From Marinovum sp. (GTDB taxonomy: Bacteria; Pseudomonadota; Alphaproteobacteria; Rhodobacterales; Rhodobacteraceae), in the NCBI GenBank assembly GCA_022447495.1, contig JAKVBH010000017.1:26915-90914 (forward strand): 64,000 nucleotides of DNA. Direction: 5' to 3'. A program made the position numbers and the translations under genes. The notes under the pieces were generated by a model. The model ran no database searches and was not told the origin of the DNA. It worked only from the letters and a program-made list of their open reading frames with translations. Positions 9,198-18,288 of the stretch are shown here, piece after piece (positions within the stretch are counted from its first letter, which is position 1; every line of letters starts with the position of its first letter).

Positions 9198-10325
9198 ATG
9201 CTGATGCAGACGTTCGACTTTAGTCACAGCTTTTTTCTGGTTGCGATGGCCTGTATCGTCGCTGCCGTTGCGGGTTTCACTGGGCTTTCGCTCACCCGTG
9301 ATTTGTCGTCGAAACCAGCGTTCCAAAAGAAGGTGTCCGTAGCACTGGCGTCCATCGCGTTGGGCGGTGGGATCTGGTCGATGCACTTCATTGCGATGCT
9401 GGGACTGCAGTTGCCGATCCTATTTTACTACGACGCGGCAATCACGTTGGTCTCGGCGTTGACTGCGGTTTTGATCGTAGGAGGGGCTTTGATCCTGCTG
9501 CACTTCACAGAACGTACACCCCAAGTGATCACCATAGCCGGAGCCATTGTCGGGGTTGGTATCCTCGTGATGCATTATATCGGCATGGCCGGGTTGGAAC
9601 TGTGTCGTGCCGTCTACACGCCCATTGGGCTCCTGGTGTCGTCGGCTGTGGCCATTGTTCTGTGCGTTTTGGCTATTTGGATTGCCTATGGCACCCGTAC
9701 GAACCGCAACATTCTCATAGGGACCTTGTGTTTCGCCGCTGCCGTCTGTTCGGTGCACTTCTTGGCGATGGCTTGGACGGCTTTTGAACCTGTGCCTGGC
9801 GTGACGGATTTCGGCCCAAGCATGAGCAACCAAACCCTGGCGCTGGGTGTGATCATGTTCAGCTTCATCATCTTTGGGGCCTGCTTGTGGGTCAGCGTGA
9901 CGTATCTTGAAGGTCTTAAAGGTGAGGGCGGCGCTCAGGAGCCCGCACCTCAAACGGCACCGCATCAACCGCTTTTGCAAATCCCTTGTGAGCGGGATGG
10001 CAGCAAAGTGTTCGTCTCGCCAGCGGAGGTCCAATTCGTCCGCGCCGATGGGCATTACACCCAAGTCTACACCGCGTCTGAACGCATGTTTTGCGTGTGG
10101 CCTGTAACCGAGGCGTCGAAACGGCTTGTTCCCATGGGCTTTCTTCAGACGCACCGCAGTTACCTGGTCAATCCGGCGCATGTCACACGGTTTGAACGGA
10201 CCAAAGACAAGGGACGTTGCATCTTCTCTGGCGATGATCTCCCGCCCGCGCCGGTCAGCCGTGCCAAGCTCAAAACAGTTCAGGATGCGCTCGCAGCTCA
10301 TGTCGGCGCAATTCATGCACGCTAG
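9198..10325 (+). CDS. coxC: MHYT-LytTR membrane sensor/transcription regulator (CoxC-like)
   Basis: A 375-residue protein with an N-terminal MHYT sensor: seven predicted helices with repeated motifs MHFIAM, MHYIGM and VHFLAM. Their Met and His residues are proposed in this family to bind a metal that senses O2, CO or NO. A linker near residue 240 leads to a C-terminal LytTR DNA-binding domain (about 265-370; VQFVRADGHYTQVY, HRSYLVNP). This architecture is that of CoxC and CoxH of Oligotropha carboxidovorans, and the gene lies 111 bases before coxM, so it is probably the CO-linked regulator of the cluster. I start at ATG 9198 rather than 9060, because the extra 46 residues are not membrane-like; 9204 is also possible. 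Confidence 0.85.
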   Translation: MLMQTFDFSHSFFLVAMACIVAAVAGFTGLSLTRDLSSKPAFQKKVSVALASIALGGGIWSMHFIAMLGLQLPILFYYDAAITLVSALTAVLIVGGALILLHFTERTPQVITIAGAIVGVGILVMHYIGMAGLELCRAVYTPIGLLVSSAVAIVLCVLAIWIAYGTRTNRNILIGTLCFAAAVCSVHFLAMAWTAFEPVPGVTDFGPSMSNQTLALGVIMFSFIIFGACLWVSVTYLEGLKGEGGAQEPAPQTAPHQPLLQIPCERDGSKVFVSPAEVQFVRADGHYTQVYTASERMFCVWPVTEASKRLVPMGFLQTHRSYLVNPAHVTRFERTKDKGRCIFSGDDLPPAPVSRAKLKTVQDALAAHVGAIHAR

Positions 10326-10436
10326 CGCGCATTTCGTGCAAAATACCTGTTTTTCATTGGTTTTCTAAAGCGTCCGCAGGCGGGCGTATGCATGTCTAAC
10401 TCCTAGCCAGAACATTTGCTTGAGGGAGGAAAGCCG

Positions 10437-11291
10437 ATGATTCCAGCCGCATTTGAATACTACCGACCAAAAGATATGGCGGGCGTTTTATCGATCCTTG
10501 AGGAACATGGGGATGATGCGCGCGTCATGGCAGGCGGCCATAGCCTGATCCCTATGATGAAGCTGCGCATGGCGGACGTGGGCCATCTCATCGATCTTCA
10601 AGACGTCGAAGGCATGTCCGAGATCGACATCAGCGGCAACACCATTCGCATTGGAGCAATGGTCACGCAGCACGACATTATTGATCATCATGCCCTGTCG
10701 GCCGCTGCGCCGATTTTGCGCGAAGCGGCCCTGCAAATCGCAGATCCCCAGGTGCGTTATATGGGCACAGTAGGCGGCAATGTCGCCAATGGCGATCCAG
10801 GCAATGACATGCCCGGTTTGATGCAATGTCTTGACGCGACGTTCCATCTGACTGGGCCGGATGGCGAACACACTGTCGCGGCCCGCGACTTCTATGAAGC
10901 GGCCTACATGACGGCCCGCGAGGACGATCAAGTTTTGACAGCGGTGTCCATGCCGAAACCGGCCGGGGGCCATGCCTATGAGAAGCAAAAGCGGAAGATT
11001 GGTGACTACGCCACGGCCGCCGCTGCTGCGCTGATTGTTAAAGACGGCTTCACTTGCGCGTCTGCGTCTATCGCGATGACGAACCTAAGCGACACGCCGG
11101 TCTATTCCGAAGCTGCTGGTGCGGCTCTGGTTGGAACGTCAGTTGATGACGCAGCTGTTGGTGCGGCTGTGGCCGCCATGCTTGGTGATATCGATCCGAC
11201 AGAAGACAACCGCGGTCCCATCGCTTTCAAGAAACACGTGGCTGGCGTGATCTTGCGTCGCGCCATCGAGCGCGCCTGGTCGCGCGCCTGA
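10437..11291 (+). CDS. coxM: CO dehydrogenase medium (FAD) subunit
   Basis: A 284-residue flavoprotein subunit of aerobic carbon monoxide dehydrogenase. It carries FAD, which passes electrons from the iron-sulfur subunit to the quinone pool. The FAD-binding motifs [13 protein letters not shown] and [17 protein letters not shown] are both present and match CoxM. The start is the ATG at 10437 with a strong GGGAGGAA box; the TTG at 10416 in the ORF track lies upstream of this box. It is first of the coxMSL trio and precedes coxS by 11 bases, so they are surely co-transcribed. The acidic, alanine-rich C-terminal half is normal for the family. Confidence 0.95.
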   Translation: MIPAAFEYYRPKDMAGVLSILEEHGDDARVMAGGHSLIPMMKLRMADVGHLIDLQDVEGMSEIDISGNTIRIGAMVTQHDIIDHHALSAAAPILREAALQIADPQVRYMGTVGGNVANGDPGNDMPGLMQCLDATFHLTGPDGEHTVAARDFYEAAYMTAREDDQVLTAVSMPKPAGGHAYEKQKRKIGDYATAAAAALIVKDGFTCASASIAMTNLSDTPVYSEAAGAALVGTSVDDAAVGAAVAAMLGDIDPTEDNRGPIAFKKHVAGVILRRAIERAWSRA

Positions 11292-11302
11292 AAGGATATC
11301 CC

Positions 11303-11797
11303 ATGTCAAAGAAACAACACTACACGATTACCGTGAACGGCAAGGAGGAAGAGTTCCTCGCCGAACCACGCGAATTGCTCATCTATACACTGCGCGAGCG
11401 GCTCAACATCACGGGCCCGCACATTGGCTGTGAAACATCCCATTGCGGCGCGTGCACGGTCACCATCGACGGCAAATCAGTCAAAGCGTGCACGATGTTT
11501 GTGGCGCAAGCCGATGGCAAAGATGTCACCACAATCGAGGGTATCGGTGGTCCCGACAATCTACATCCGCTTCAAAACGCGTTCAAAGAGCATCACGGGC
11601 TACAATGCGGATATTGCACCCCGGGCATGATCACCCGCGCCACTAAGTTTTTGGAAGAAAACCCAAACCCGACCGAAGAGGAAATCCGCTTCGGTATGGC
11701 CGGCAACATTTGCCGCTGCACCGGATACCAAAACATCGTGAAATCCATCCAGGCCGCTGCGGCTGAAATGAGTGCAGTCAGGGAGGCGGCAGAATGA
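11303..11797 (+). CDS. coxS: CO dehydrogenase small (iron-sulfur) subunit
   Basis: A 164-residue protein with two [2Fe-2S] clusters. The plant-ferredoxin-type motif [12 protein letters not shown]...C lies near residues 40-65. The second cluster is bound by QCGYCTPGM and NICRCTGY in the helical C-terminal domain. These are the standard sets of the xanthine oxidase family small subunit. It carries electrons from the molybdenum site of CoxL to FAD in CoxM. The ribosome site AAAGGA precedes the ATG, and the stop overlaps the coxL start in ATGA, so translation is coupled. Confidence 0.96.
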   Translation: MSKKQHYTITVNGKEEEFLAEPRELLIYTLRERLNITGPHIGCETSHCGACTVTIDGKSVKACTMFVAQADGKDVTTIEGIGGPDNLHPLQNAFKEHHGLQCGYCTPGMITRATKFLEENPNPTEEEIRFGMAGNICRCTGYQNIVKSIQAAAAEMSAVREAAE

Positions 11798-14223
11798 AAG
11801 ACGAAGTCACAAGCCGCGAAGAGAGGATTGAAAACCTCAAAGGCATGGGCTGCTCGCGCAAGCGTGTGGAAGATGCTCGTTTCACTCAAGGCAAGGGCAA
11901 TTACGTCGACGATATCAAGCTCGACGGGATGCTCTTTGGTGATTTTGTGCGCTCCCCCTATGCCCATGCCAAGGTGGTGAGCATCAACACCGAAGAAGCG
12001 ATGAAGGTCCCCGGCGTTCTCGCCGTTCTCACAGCCGCCGATCTGGCGCCATTGGGTTTGCATTGGATGCCCACCCTGGCGGGCGACAAACAGATGGTTT
12101 TGGCCGATGGCAAAGTGCTCTTCCAAGGTCAGGAAGTGGCCTTTGTGGTTGCAGAAGATCGCTACGCAGCGGCCGATGGGATCGAAGCGGTCGAGGTCGA
12201 ATATGAAGAGCTCGAAGTGCTCGTCGATCCGTTCAAATCCATGGGCTCAGACGTGGTCCTGCGCGAGGATACGGTGGACGATGCGGGCAAACCCGTGGAT
12301 GGCGCCCATGGTCCGCGCAAGCACCATAACCACATCTTTACGTGGGAAGCCGGTGACAAAGATCCGACGTTCGAGGTGATTGATGCCGCCGAGGTCGTGG
12401 CCGAAGAGACCATGTACTATCACCGCACGCACCCATGCCCGCTGGAAACCTGCGGTTGTGTGGCATCGATGGACAAGGTCAACGGGAAATTGACGCTGTG
12501 GGGCACGTTCCAAGCGCCGCACGCGATCCGCACAGTTGTGAGCCTCATCTCAGGGATTGAAGAACATAACATCCGGGTCATCAGCCCCGACATCGGCGGC
12601 GGGTTTGGCAACAAGGTGGGGGCTTACCCCGGCTATGTCTGCTCCGTTGTGGCCTCCATCGTTACCGGCAAACCGGTGAAGTGGATCGAAGACCGCATGG
12701 ACAACCTTATGACCACGGCCTTTGCCCGTGATTATTGGATGAAGGGCCGGATCAGCGCCACAAAAGAGGGCAAGATCACTGGGCTTCATTGTCATGTCAC
12801 AGCTGACCATGGCGGTTTTGACGCCTGCGCCGACCCGACGAAGTTCCCCGCAGGCTTCATGAACATCTGCACTGGGTCCTATGACATCCCAACGGCTTTT
12901 CTTGAAGTGGACGGTGTCTACACCAACAAGGCACCGGGCGGGGTCAGCTATCGTTGTTCCTTCCGCGTGACGGAAGCGGTCTACTTCATCGAGCGCATGA
13001 TCGAGGTGCTTGCGATTGAGTTAAGCATGGATGCAGCCGAACTGCGCCGGATCAACTTTATCAAAAAGGAGCAATTCCCCTACACCGCGGCACTTGGATG
13101 GGAATACGACAGCGGCGATTATCACACCGCCTGGGATAAGGCCCTCAAAACGGTCGACTACGCAGGCCTGCGCGCCGAACAAGCGCAGCGCGTGGAAGAC
13201 TTCAAGGCGGGCAAAACGCGGTCTCTGATGGGTGTCGGTCTGAGTTTCTTCACCGAAATCGTGGGCGCTGGACCGGTCAAAAATTGCGATATTCTTGGCC
13301 TTGGCATGTTCGATAGCTGTGAAATCCGCATCCACCCAACGGGCTCAGCCATTGCGCGCTTGGGCACGATCTCTCAAGGACAGGGACACGCAACCACGTT
13401 TGCGCAGATCCTGGCCTCCGAAATCGGCCTGCCCGCGGATTCCATCACCATCGAAGAGGGGGATACTGACACTGCGCCTTACGGTTTGGGCACCTACGGT
13501 TCCCGCTCAACGCCAGTGGCCGGTGCGGCGACCGCAATGGCCGGGCGTAAGATCCGGGCCAAGGCCCAGATGATCGCGGCCTATCTGCTCGAAGTTCACG
13601 ACGACGATGTCGAGTTTGACGTGGATCGGTTTGTCGTCAAAGGCGCACCAGAGCGGTTCAAGACGATGAAGGACATTGCCTTTGCCGCGTACAACCAGGC
13701 GATCCCAGGGATTGAACCCGGTTTGGAAGCGGTGAGTTACTACGATCCGCCGAACATGACCTATCCGTTTGGGGCCTATGTCTGTGTGATGGACATCGAC
13801 GTGGACACCGGCACCACCGACATCCGCCGTTTTTATGCGCTGGATGATTGTGGTACGCGGATCAACCCGATGGTCATCGAAGGCCAGGTCCACGGCGGCC
13901 TGACCGAAGCACTCGCCGTCGCCCTGGGCCAAGAAATTGCCTATGACGATATGGGCAACGTGAAGACCGGTACGTTGATGGATTTCTTCCTACCCACGGC
14001 GTGGGAAGTGCCAAACTATGAGACCGACCACACTGTCACGCCCTCACCGCACCATCCAATCGGTGCCAAGGGTGTGGGCGAAAGCCCCCACGTGGGCGGC
14101 GTGCCGTGCTTTTCCAATGCTGTGCAAGATGCGTTCCGCGCCTTTGGCCTGCGGCACACCAACATGCCTCATGACCACTGGCGCATCTGGAAAACCGCAA
14201 ACGAACTTGGCCTGCACGGCTAG
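11794..14223 (+). CDS. coxL: Form I CO dehydrogenase large (molybdenum) subunit
   Basis: An 809-residue catalytic subunit that oxidises CO to CO2 at a Cu-S-Mo site bound to molybdopterin cytosine dinucleotide. The form I signature loop is present as SYRCSFR, with the copper ligand at Cys388. The conserved Gln240 (GTFQAPH) and Glu763 (GAKGVGES) sit at the same numbers as in the Oligotropha enzyme, and the length is identical. Other family motifs include [13 protein letters not shown] and [10 protein letters not shown]. Form II enzymes have AYRGAGR here, so form I is clear. The usual alanine at the start of the loop motif (AYRCSFR) is serine. A GC hairpin lies between this gene and coxD. Confidence 0.97.
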   Translation: MKDEVTSREERIENLKGMGCSRKRVEDARFTQGKGNYVDDIKLDGMLFGDFVRSPYAHAKVVSINTEEAMKVPGVLAVLTAADLAPLGLHWMPTLAGDKQMVLADGKVLFQGQEVAFVVAEDRYAAADGIEAVEVEYEELEVLVDPFKSMGSDVVLREDTVDDAGKPVDGAHGPRKHHNHIFTWEAGDKDPTFEVIDAAEVVAEETMYYHRTHPCPLETCGCVASMDKVNGKLTLWGTFQAPHAIRTVVSLISGIEEHNIRVISPDIGGGFGNKVGAYPGYVCSVVASIVTGKPVKWIEDRMDNLMTTAFARDYWMKGRISATKEGKITGLHCHVTADHGGFDACADPTKFPAGFMNICTGSYDIPTAFLEVDGVYTNKAPGGVSYRCSFRVTEAVYFIERMIEVLAIELSMDAAELRRINFIKKEQFPYTAALGWEYDSGDYHTAWDKALKTVDYAGLRAEQAQRVEDFKAGKTRSLMGVGLSFFTEIVGAGPVKNCDILGLGMFDSCEIRIHPTGSAIARLGTISQGQGHATTFAQILASEIGLPADSITIEEGDTDTAPYGLGTYGSRSTPVAGAATAMAGRKIRAKAQMIAAYLLEVHDDDVEFDVDRFVVKGAPERFKTMKDIAFAAYNQAIPGIEPGLEAVSYYDPPNMTYPFGAYVCVMDIDVDTGTTDIRRFYALDDCGTRINPMVIEGQVHGGLTEALAVALGQEIAYDDMGNVKTGTLMDFFLPTAWEVPNYETDHTVTPSPHHPIGAKGVGESPHVGGVPCFSNAVQDAFRAFGLRHTNMPHDHWRIWKTANELGLHG

Positions 14224-14231
14224 CCCCAGGT

Positions 14232-14255
14232 TGGGGCGGGATCATACCCGCCCCA
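14232..14255 (+). other. Intercistronic GC hairpin between coxL and coxD
   Basis: A perfect 9-bp stem TGGGGCGGG / CCCGCCCCA with loop ATCATA begins nine bases after the coxL stop and ends just before the coxD ribosome site (ACGGAGA). There is no T-tract. It is more likely an mRNA stability or translation-tuning element that lets structural coxMSL exceed coxDEF than a full terminator. Confidence 0.6.
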
Positions 14256-14267
14256 CGGAGACCCCAA

Positions 14268-15143
14268 ATGAATTGGACGGATCTACAAACTGCGCTCGGC
14301 GCTCAAGGATATGTTGCATCAAGCGATTTGTCCGTGGCGCTGCACCTTGCGATCTCGCTGGAGCGTCCCTTGTTGCTTGAAGGCGCTGCAGGTGTCGGCA
14401 AAACCGAGGTTGCCCGTACGCTCAGCCTCGCCCAAAACACCAAGCTCATTCGCTTGCAATGCTATGAAGGCTTGGATGCCTCCCAAGCAATTTATGAGTG
14501 GAACTATCAGCGTCAGCTTTTGACGATCCGCTCGGCGGCAGAGCATGGTGAAACCGGCAAATCGGTCGAGGATCGCATCTTTTCCCGCGATTTCCTGCTC
14601 GAACGCCCGCTGCTGGCCGCGATCACGCAAGACGTCCCGCCTGTGCTCTTGATCGACGAAATCGACCGGGCGGACGAAGAGTTCGAAGCCTATCTGCTTG
14701 AAGTCTTGTCGGATTATCAGGTCTCAGTGCCCGAGCTCGGTACGATCACAGCCACCAGCAAACCCATTGTCATCCTGACCTCAAACGGCACCCGCGACCT
14801 CAGCGATGCGCTGCGTCGCCGCTGCCTTTACACCTATGTCGATTATCCGGATCGCAGGACGGAACTCGCAATCCTCAAAGCACGCTGCCCCCAAGTTGAA
14901 AACCGCTTGTCGGATCAAATCATTGGCTTTGTTCAAAAACTGCGTGAAGAGGAGCTTGAGAAAAGACCCGGCATTGCCGAGATGCTCGATTTCGCCGCCG
15001 CATTAATGGGGCTTGGCATTGCCGATCTCACCGATGATCCAGCCGTGCTGCAATCCACGCTCACTACGCTGCTCAAAACGCAAACCGATCAAGCGCAGAT
15101 TTCGACTGAGGTGGCCCAACGCCTCGCGGGGAAAGCAGCATGA
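14268..15143 (+). CDS. coxD: MoxR-type AAA+ ATPase, CO dehydrogenase maturation
   Basis: A 291-residue AAA+ ATPase of the MoxR family. Walker A is EGAAGVGKTEVA (about 37-48) and Walker B is VLLIDEIDRAD (about 125-135), followed by a sensor-like TSNGTRDLSDALRRR motif with the arginine finger region. In Oligotropha, CoxD is a membrane-associated ATPase needed to assemble the Cu-S-Mo cluster, and its position directly after coxMSL matches. It lies downstream of the intercistronic hairpin and overlaps coxE in ATGA. MoxR ATPases act with VWA-domain partners, here CoxE. Length and motifs are complete. Confidence 0.93.
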   Translation: MNWTDLQTALGAQGYVASSDLSVALHLAISLERPLLLEGAAGVGKTEVARTLSLAQNTKLIRLQCYEGLDASQAIYEWNYQRQLLTIRSAAEHGETGKSVEDRIFSRDFLLERPLLAAITQDVPPVLLIDEIDRADEEFEAYLLEVLSDYQVSVPELGTITATSKPIVILTSNGTRDLSDALRRRCLYTYVDYPDRRTELAILKARCPQVENRLSDQIIGFVQKLREEELEKRPGIAEMLDFAAALMGLGIADLTDDPAVLQSTLTTLLKTQTDQAQISTEVAQRLAGKAA

Positions 15144-16321
15144 GCCGCGTGACGCGCTTTGCCGCCCGCGATCCTGGGCCAGCCGCGCGCATGGTGGGCT
15201 TCATCGCGCATTTGCGTGAGAAAGGTCTACGATTGGGAGTGGCCGAAGCGGATCTCAGCTTGAACGCGCTAACCGCTGTGAATGCCAGCCACCCCGAAGA
15301 CTGCCGTCGCGCCCTGCGGGCCACCTGCACCGGATGCAAAGAAGAAGCTGAACGCTTTGATGCGCTGTTCGACAGTTTCTGGCTGGATGCGGGCCGCGTG
15401 AAACAGCGCATCGTGCCCAAACCACACGCCGCTTTGAACACTGACGTTCACAGCTCCCGCGATGGCACTGGACAAGACGCACGCGTCAGCGGGACATCCA
15501 CGTCTCCGGAGACGGGTGAGGGGGAGGCCGACAGTGACGGCACCGGCAAGCTCATCGCCACCAAACAAAGCAATCTCAGCCGCCGTGACCTGCGCGACCT
15601 GGTCCGGGCCGAAGATGTCGCTGAAGCGGAATTGGTGGCCCGTCGCATCGGCGCGGCCCTGCGTGACAAACGCTCGCGCCGCCGCATCGCGGCTCGCAAA
15701 GGCGACCGGTTACACTTTCGCAAGACCATACGGCGCAGCCTGTCCACAGGGGCGGAACCGCTGCGGCTCCTGCGCAAACGCCGCCCGGATCGCGACCGTA
15801 AGATTGTCGCTCTGTGCGATGTCTCTGGGTCGATGAGCGTTTATTCGAAAATCTTCCTGGCCTTTCTGACCGGGCTCATGCGCGCGGACAAAAACGCGGA
15901 TGCCTATCTCTTTCACACGCGACTTGTTCGGATCACCGAAGCGCTGCGCGACAAAGACGCGATGCGCGCCATTGGGCGGATGTCGCTCATGGCGGATGGG
16001 TTTGGCGGTGGCTCCAAGATCGGCCCCTCGTTGCAGCGTTTTGCCGACACCTATGCCAAGCGCTTTGTTGATGGTCGCAGCGTCGTCCTGGTCCTGTCCG
16101 ACGGATACGACGCCGAGCCGCCCGAACACCTCGCCGTAGCCCTAGCCAAACTCAAGAAACGTGGCTGCAAGATCATCTGGGTCAACCCGCTCAAAGGCTG
16201 GCGTGACTATGCGCCCATCGCAGGGGCCATGGCGGCGGCCTTACCACATCTCGATGTGTTCGCGGCGGCAAACACACTCGATGATCTTGCCGCGCTCGAG
16301 ACAGAATTGGCGCATCTATGA
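15140..16321 (+). CDS. coxE: VWA-domain CO dehydrogenase maturation protein
   Basis: A 393-residue protein. The N-terminal part is helical and ends in an acidic, serine-rich linker (about 105-135). The C-terminal half is a von Willebrand factor A domain with the metal site DVSGSM (about residue 230) and a VLVLSDGYDAE strand. It matches CoxE, the partner of the MoxR ATPase CoxD in maturing the copper-molybdenum centre. Its ends overlap both neighbours in ATGA, coxD before and coxF after, so it is tightly co-translated. No signal peptide is seen, so it probably works in the cytoplasm at the membrane. Confidence 0.93.
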   Translation: MSRVTRFAARDPGPAARMVGFIAHLREKGLRLGVAEADLSLNALTAVNASHPEDCRRALRATCTGCKEEAERFDALFDSFWLDAGRVKQRIVPKPHAALNTDVHSSRDGTGQDARVSGTSTSPETGEGEADSDGTGKLIATKQSNLSRRDLRDLVRAEDVAEAELVARRIGAALRDKRSRRRIAARKGDRLHFRKTIRRSLSTGAEPLRLLRKRRPDRDRKIVALCDVSGSMSVYSKIFLAFLTGLMRADKNADAYLFHTRLVRITEALRDKDAMRAIGRMSLMADGFGGGSKIGPSLQRFADTYAKRFVDGRSVVLVLSDGYDAEPPEHLAVALAKLKKRGCKIIWVNPLKGWRDYAPIAGAMAAALPHLDVFAAANTLDDLAALETELAHL

Positions 16322-17100
16322 CCCCGGCAGAAGTCCTTGATGGTGACCTCGCAGAAGCCGCGCAAAACCTGCGCGACAAGTTGGAACCCTTTGCCTTTGC
16401 AACGATTGTGCGCACCGCAGGCGCAACGGCTGCCAAACCCGGAGCGAAAGCTCTGCTGAGTGCAGATGGCACGATCCTCCACGGCTGGCTTGGCGGGGGA
16501 TGCACGCGGGGCGCTGTTAAACGCGCTGCCATTGACGCCTTGCAAAGCGGCGCTCCGCAGTTGATCTCGGTTGCGCCCGAGGACCTGCTGGAGGAGTTGG
16601 GCGTAGCGGCGGGTGACACAGTCGACGGAACGCGGTTTGCCCGCAATGGGTGTCCGTCACGGGGCACGGTCGATATCTTCATCGAACCCAGTCTGCCCAT
16701 GCCAGAACTTGTCGTGCTTGGCGCTTCGCCCGTGGCCCAAGCCATCACCGCGCTCGCTCCGCAGTTTCACTGGCACGTGGCCTCAACGCTTGCCGAAGGC
16801 GTGGCCGCCGCGCGCCAAAAATACGTGGTGATTGCCACGCAGGGGCAGGGGGATTTGAACGCACTTAAATCGGCACTCTCGGGACCGGTCGATTATGTCG
16901 CGTTTGTTGGCAGCGCGCGAAAATACGCGACCCTAGCGGAGAAACTGCGCGCGAGCGGCGTCTCTGCAGAGGCCATTCGATCGGTCGACGCGCCAGCGGG
17001 CCTCGATCTGGGCGCCGTTACGCCAGAAGAAATCGCTCTCTCGATCCTTGCCCAACTGGTGCGCGTACGCCGCCAGGGACGGGTGGATCAACATGTTTGA
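16318..17100 (+). CDS. coxF: XdhC/CoxF family molybdenum-enzyme maturation factor
   Basis: A 260-residue XdhC-family protein. The N-terminal motif (TIVRTAGATAAKPGAKALL, then GWLGGGCTRGAV with a conserved Cys) matches XdhC/CoxI proteins that deliver sulfurated molybdenum cofactor. The C-terminal half has a Rossmann-like strand (LVVLGASPVAQAI). It overlaps coxE at ATGA and runs 8 bases into the mocA-like gene. The CoxF name follows gene order in Oligotropha; CoxI there is also XdhC-like, so the letter is less secure than the family. It likely serves cofactor insertion or sulfuration for CoxL. Confidence 0.88.
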   Translation: MTPAEVLDGDLAEAAQNLRDKLEPFAFATIVRTAGATAAKPGAKALLSADGTILHGWLGGGCTRGAVKRAAIDALQSGAPQLISVAPEDLLEELGVAAGDTVDGTRFARNGCPSRGTVDIFIEPSLPMPELVVLGASPVAQAITALAPQFHWHVASTLAEGVAAARQKYVVIATQGQGDLNALKSALSGPVDYVAFVGSARKYATLAEKLRASGVSAEAIRSVDAPAGLDLGAVTPEEIALSILAQLVRVRRQGRVDQHV

Positions 17101-17701
17101 GATGGCCGCCATACTCTTGGCTGCGGGGCTGTCGCGCAGGATGGGACCGACAAATAAACTCCTATTGGAGATCAGCGGCAAACCAATGGTGCGGCATGTG
17201 GCCGAAACCTATCTCTCTGCCATCGACGGTCCATTGACCGTTGTCACAGGGTTCGAAGCTGACCGGGTTGGCGCTGCGTTATGGGGGCTCGACCTACATT
17301 TGGTTCATAACGATGTATTTATTCGCGGCCAGCCAAGCTCCGTGTCCGCGGGCTTGGTTGCTGCGCCAGAGGCCGAACTGTTGCTGATCGGATTGGCAGA
17401 TCAACCCTTGCTGACGGCCTCAAACCTTCGATCGCTCATGGCCTGTCACAAGAATGCTGACCCGCGTCGGATCACGATCCCAATGCGTGGCGATCGCCGG
17501 GGCAATCCAATTGTCATCCCGCGCCTTCTGAGGGACCGGCTTACCGAGAACCCCGAGCGCCCTGGGTGCATGCGGTTCACCCGTGACTTTCCCGAGCATG
17601 TGCAACGCGCGCCCATGGAGGCCGATGGTTTCTACCACGATATCGACACACTGGACGACTCGCGCGCGCTCCCAGCATCGGATGCGGAGGTCGTGACATG
17701 A
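17093..17701 (+). CDS. mocA: MobA/MocA-like molybdopterin cytidylyltransferase
   Basis: A 202-residue nucleotidyltransferase of the MobA-like (NTP_transf_3) fold. The N-terminal signature is AAILLAAGLSRRMGPTNKLLL, and LLIGLADQPLLT gives the metal-binding acidic site. CO dehydrogenase needs molybdopterin cytosine dinucleotide, so a CTP-specific MocA role fits the position inside the cox operon. Nucleotide choice cannot be proven from sequence alone. The ATG at 17093 overlaps the end of coxF by 8 bases, with a weak GGTGG site; the ORF-track start (TTG 17048) would add residues outside the fold. It overlaps the following 30-codon ORF at ATGA. Confidence 0.83.
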   Translation: MFEMAAILLAAGLSRRMGPTNKLLLEISGKPMVRHVAETYLSAIDGPLTVVTGFEADRVGAALWGLDLHLVHNDVFIRGQPSSVSAGLVAAPEAELLLIGLADQPLLTASNLRSLMACHKNADPRRITIPMRGDRRGNPIVIPRLLRDRLTENPERPGCMRFTRDFPEHVQRAPMEADGFYHDIDTLDDSRALPASDAEVVT

Positions 17702-17790
17702 AACGTATCGCCCGCCGCATGATTGCGTTGATCTCTAGGCTCAAACCGACGCCTGAGCAGGTCGAGAATATTCGATTCCCCTGTTGTTAA
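17698..17790 (+). CDS. Possible 30-residue small protein in the cox operon
   Basis: An ATG at 17698 overlaps the mocA-like stop in the ATGA arrangement seen four other times in this cluster. The product is a basic amphipathic peptide (KRIARRMIALISRLKPTPEQ) ending in two cysteines (RFPCC). It sits 16 bases before coxG. It is too short for the ORF track. I recognise no family. It could be a real small protein that binds membrane or metal, or a chance frame in the mocA-coxG spacer. Confidence 0.35.
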   Translation: MKRIARRMIALISRLKPTPEQVENIRFPCC

Positions 17791-17806
17791 TGAAGGACAT
17801 AACGCC

Positions 17807-18259
17807 ATGGAACTGAACGACGAAATCATCATCAACGCGCCAAAAGAGCGGGTGTATGCGGCGCTGAATGATCCTGAAATCCTCAAAGACTGTATTCCGG
17901 GCTGTGAAGAGTTGATCAAGCATTCCGACACGGAATTGGAAGCCAAAGTTGTCCTGAAAATCGGCCCGGTCAAAGCCCGGTTCAGCGGCGATGTGGTGCT
18001 CGACCAATCGGGTGCACCGGATGCATTTTCACTTTCTGGTCGCGGCAATGGTGGTGCGGCTGGGCACGCCAAGGGCGGTGCTGACGTGACGTTGACGGCG
18101 GACGGAGACACGACCGTACTGCGCTATGAGGCCAAGGCGGAGATCGGCGGGAAACTGGCACAACTCGGCAGTCGTCTGGTCCAAAGTACCGCCAAAAAGC
18201 TGGCCGCGAAGTTCTTTAAATCCTTTGCCGAAGTTGTCGATGAAACTGTCTCAGCCTGA
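17807..18259 (+). CDS. coxG: CoxG, SRPBCC-fold CO dehydrogenase subunit G
   Basis: A 150-residue protein of the SRPBCC/CoxG family. It opens MELNDEIIINAPKERVYAALNDPEILKDCIPGC, the usual start of this fold, and shows the typical GGAAGHAKGGADVTL strand pair. In Oligotropha, CoxG takes part in anchoring CO dehydrogenase to the cytoplasmic membrane; related members have been reported to bind menaquinone and feed electrons to the respiratory chain. An AAGGA box precedes the ATG. This protein ends shortly after the fold, so no long C-terminal tail is present. It is the last cox gene I can recognise in the cluster. Confidence 0.9.
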   Translation: MELNDEIIINAPKERVYAALNDPEILKDCIPGCEELIKHSDTELEAKVVLKIGPVKARFSGDVVLDQSGAPDAFSLSGRGNGGAAGHAKGGADVTLTADGDTTVLRYEAKAEIGGKLAQLGSRLVQSTAKKLAAKFFKSFAEVVDETVSA

Positions 18260-18288
18260 GCCTTTCACACGAGCTCATCTCGCCGCCG

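Noticed and set aside
9420-10316. 298-codon minus-strand ORF opposite the coxC-like gene
   Set aside because: It is the antisense shadow of a clear MHYT-LytTR protein and has no domain of its own.
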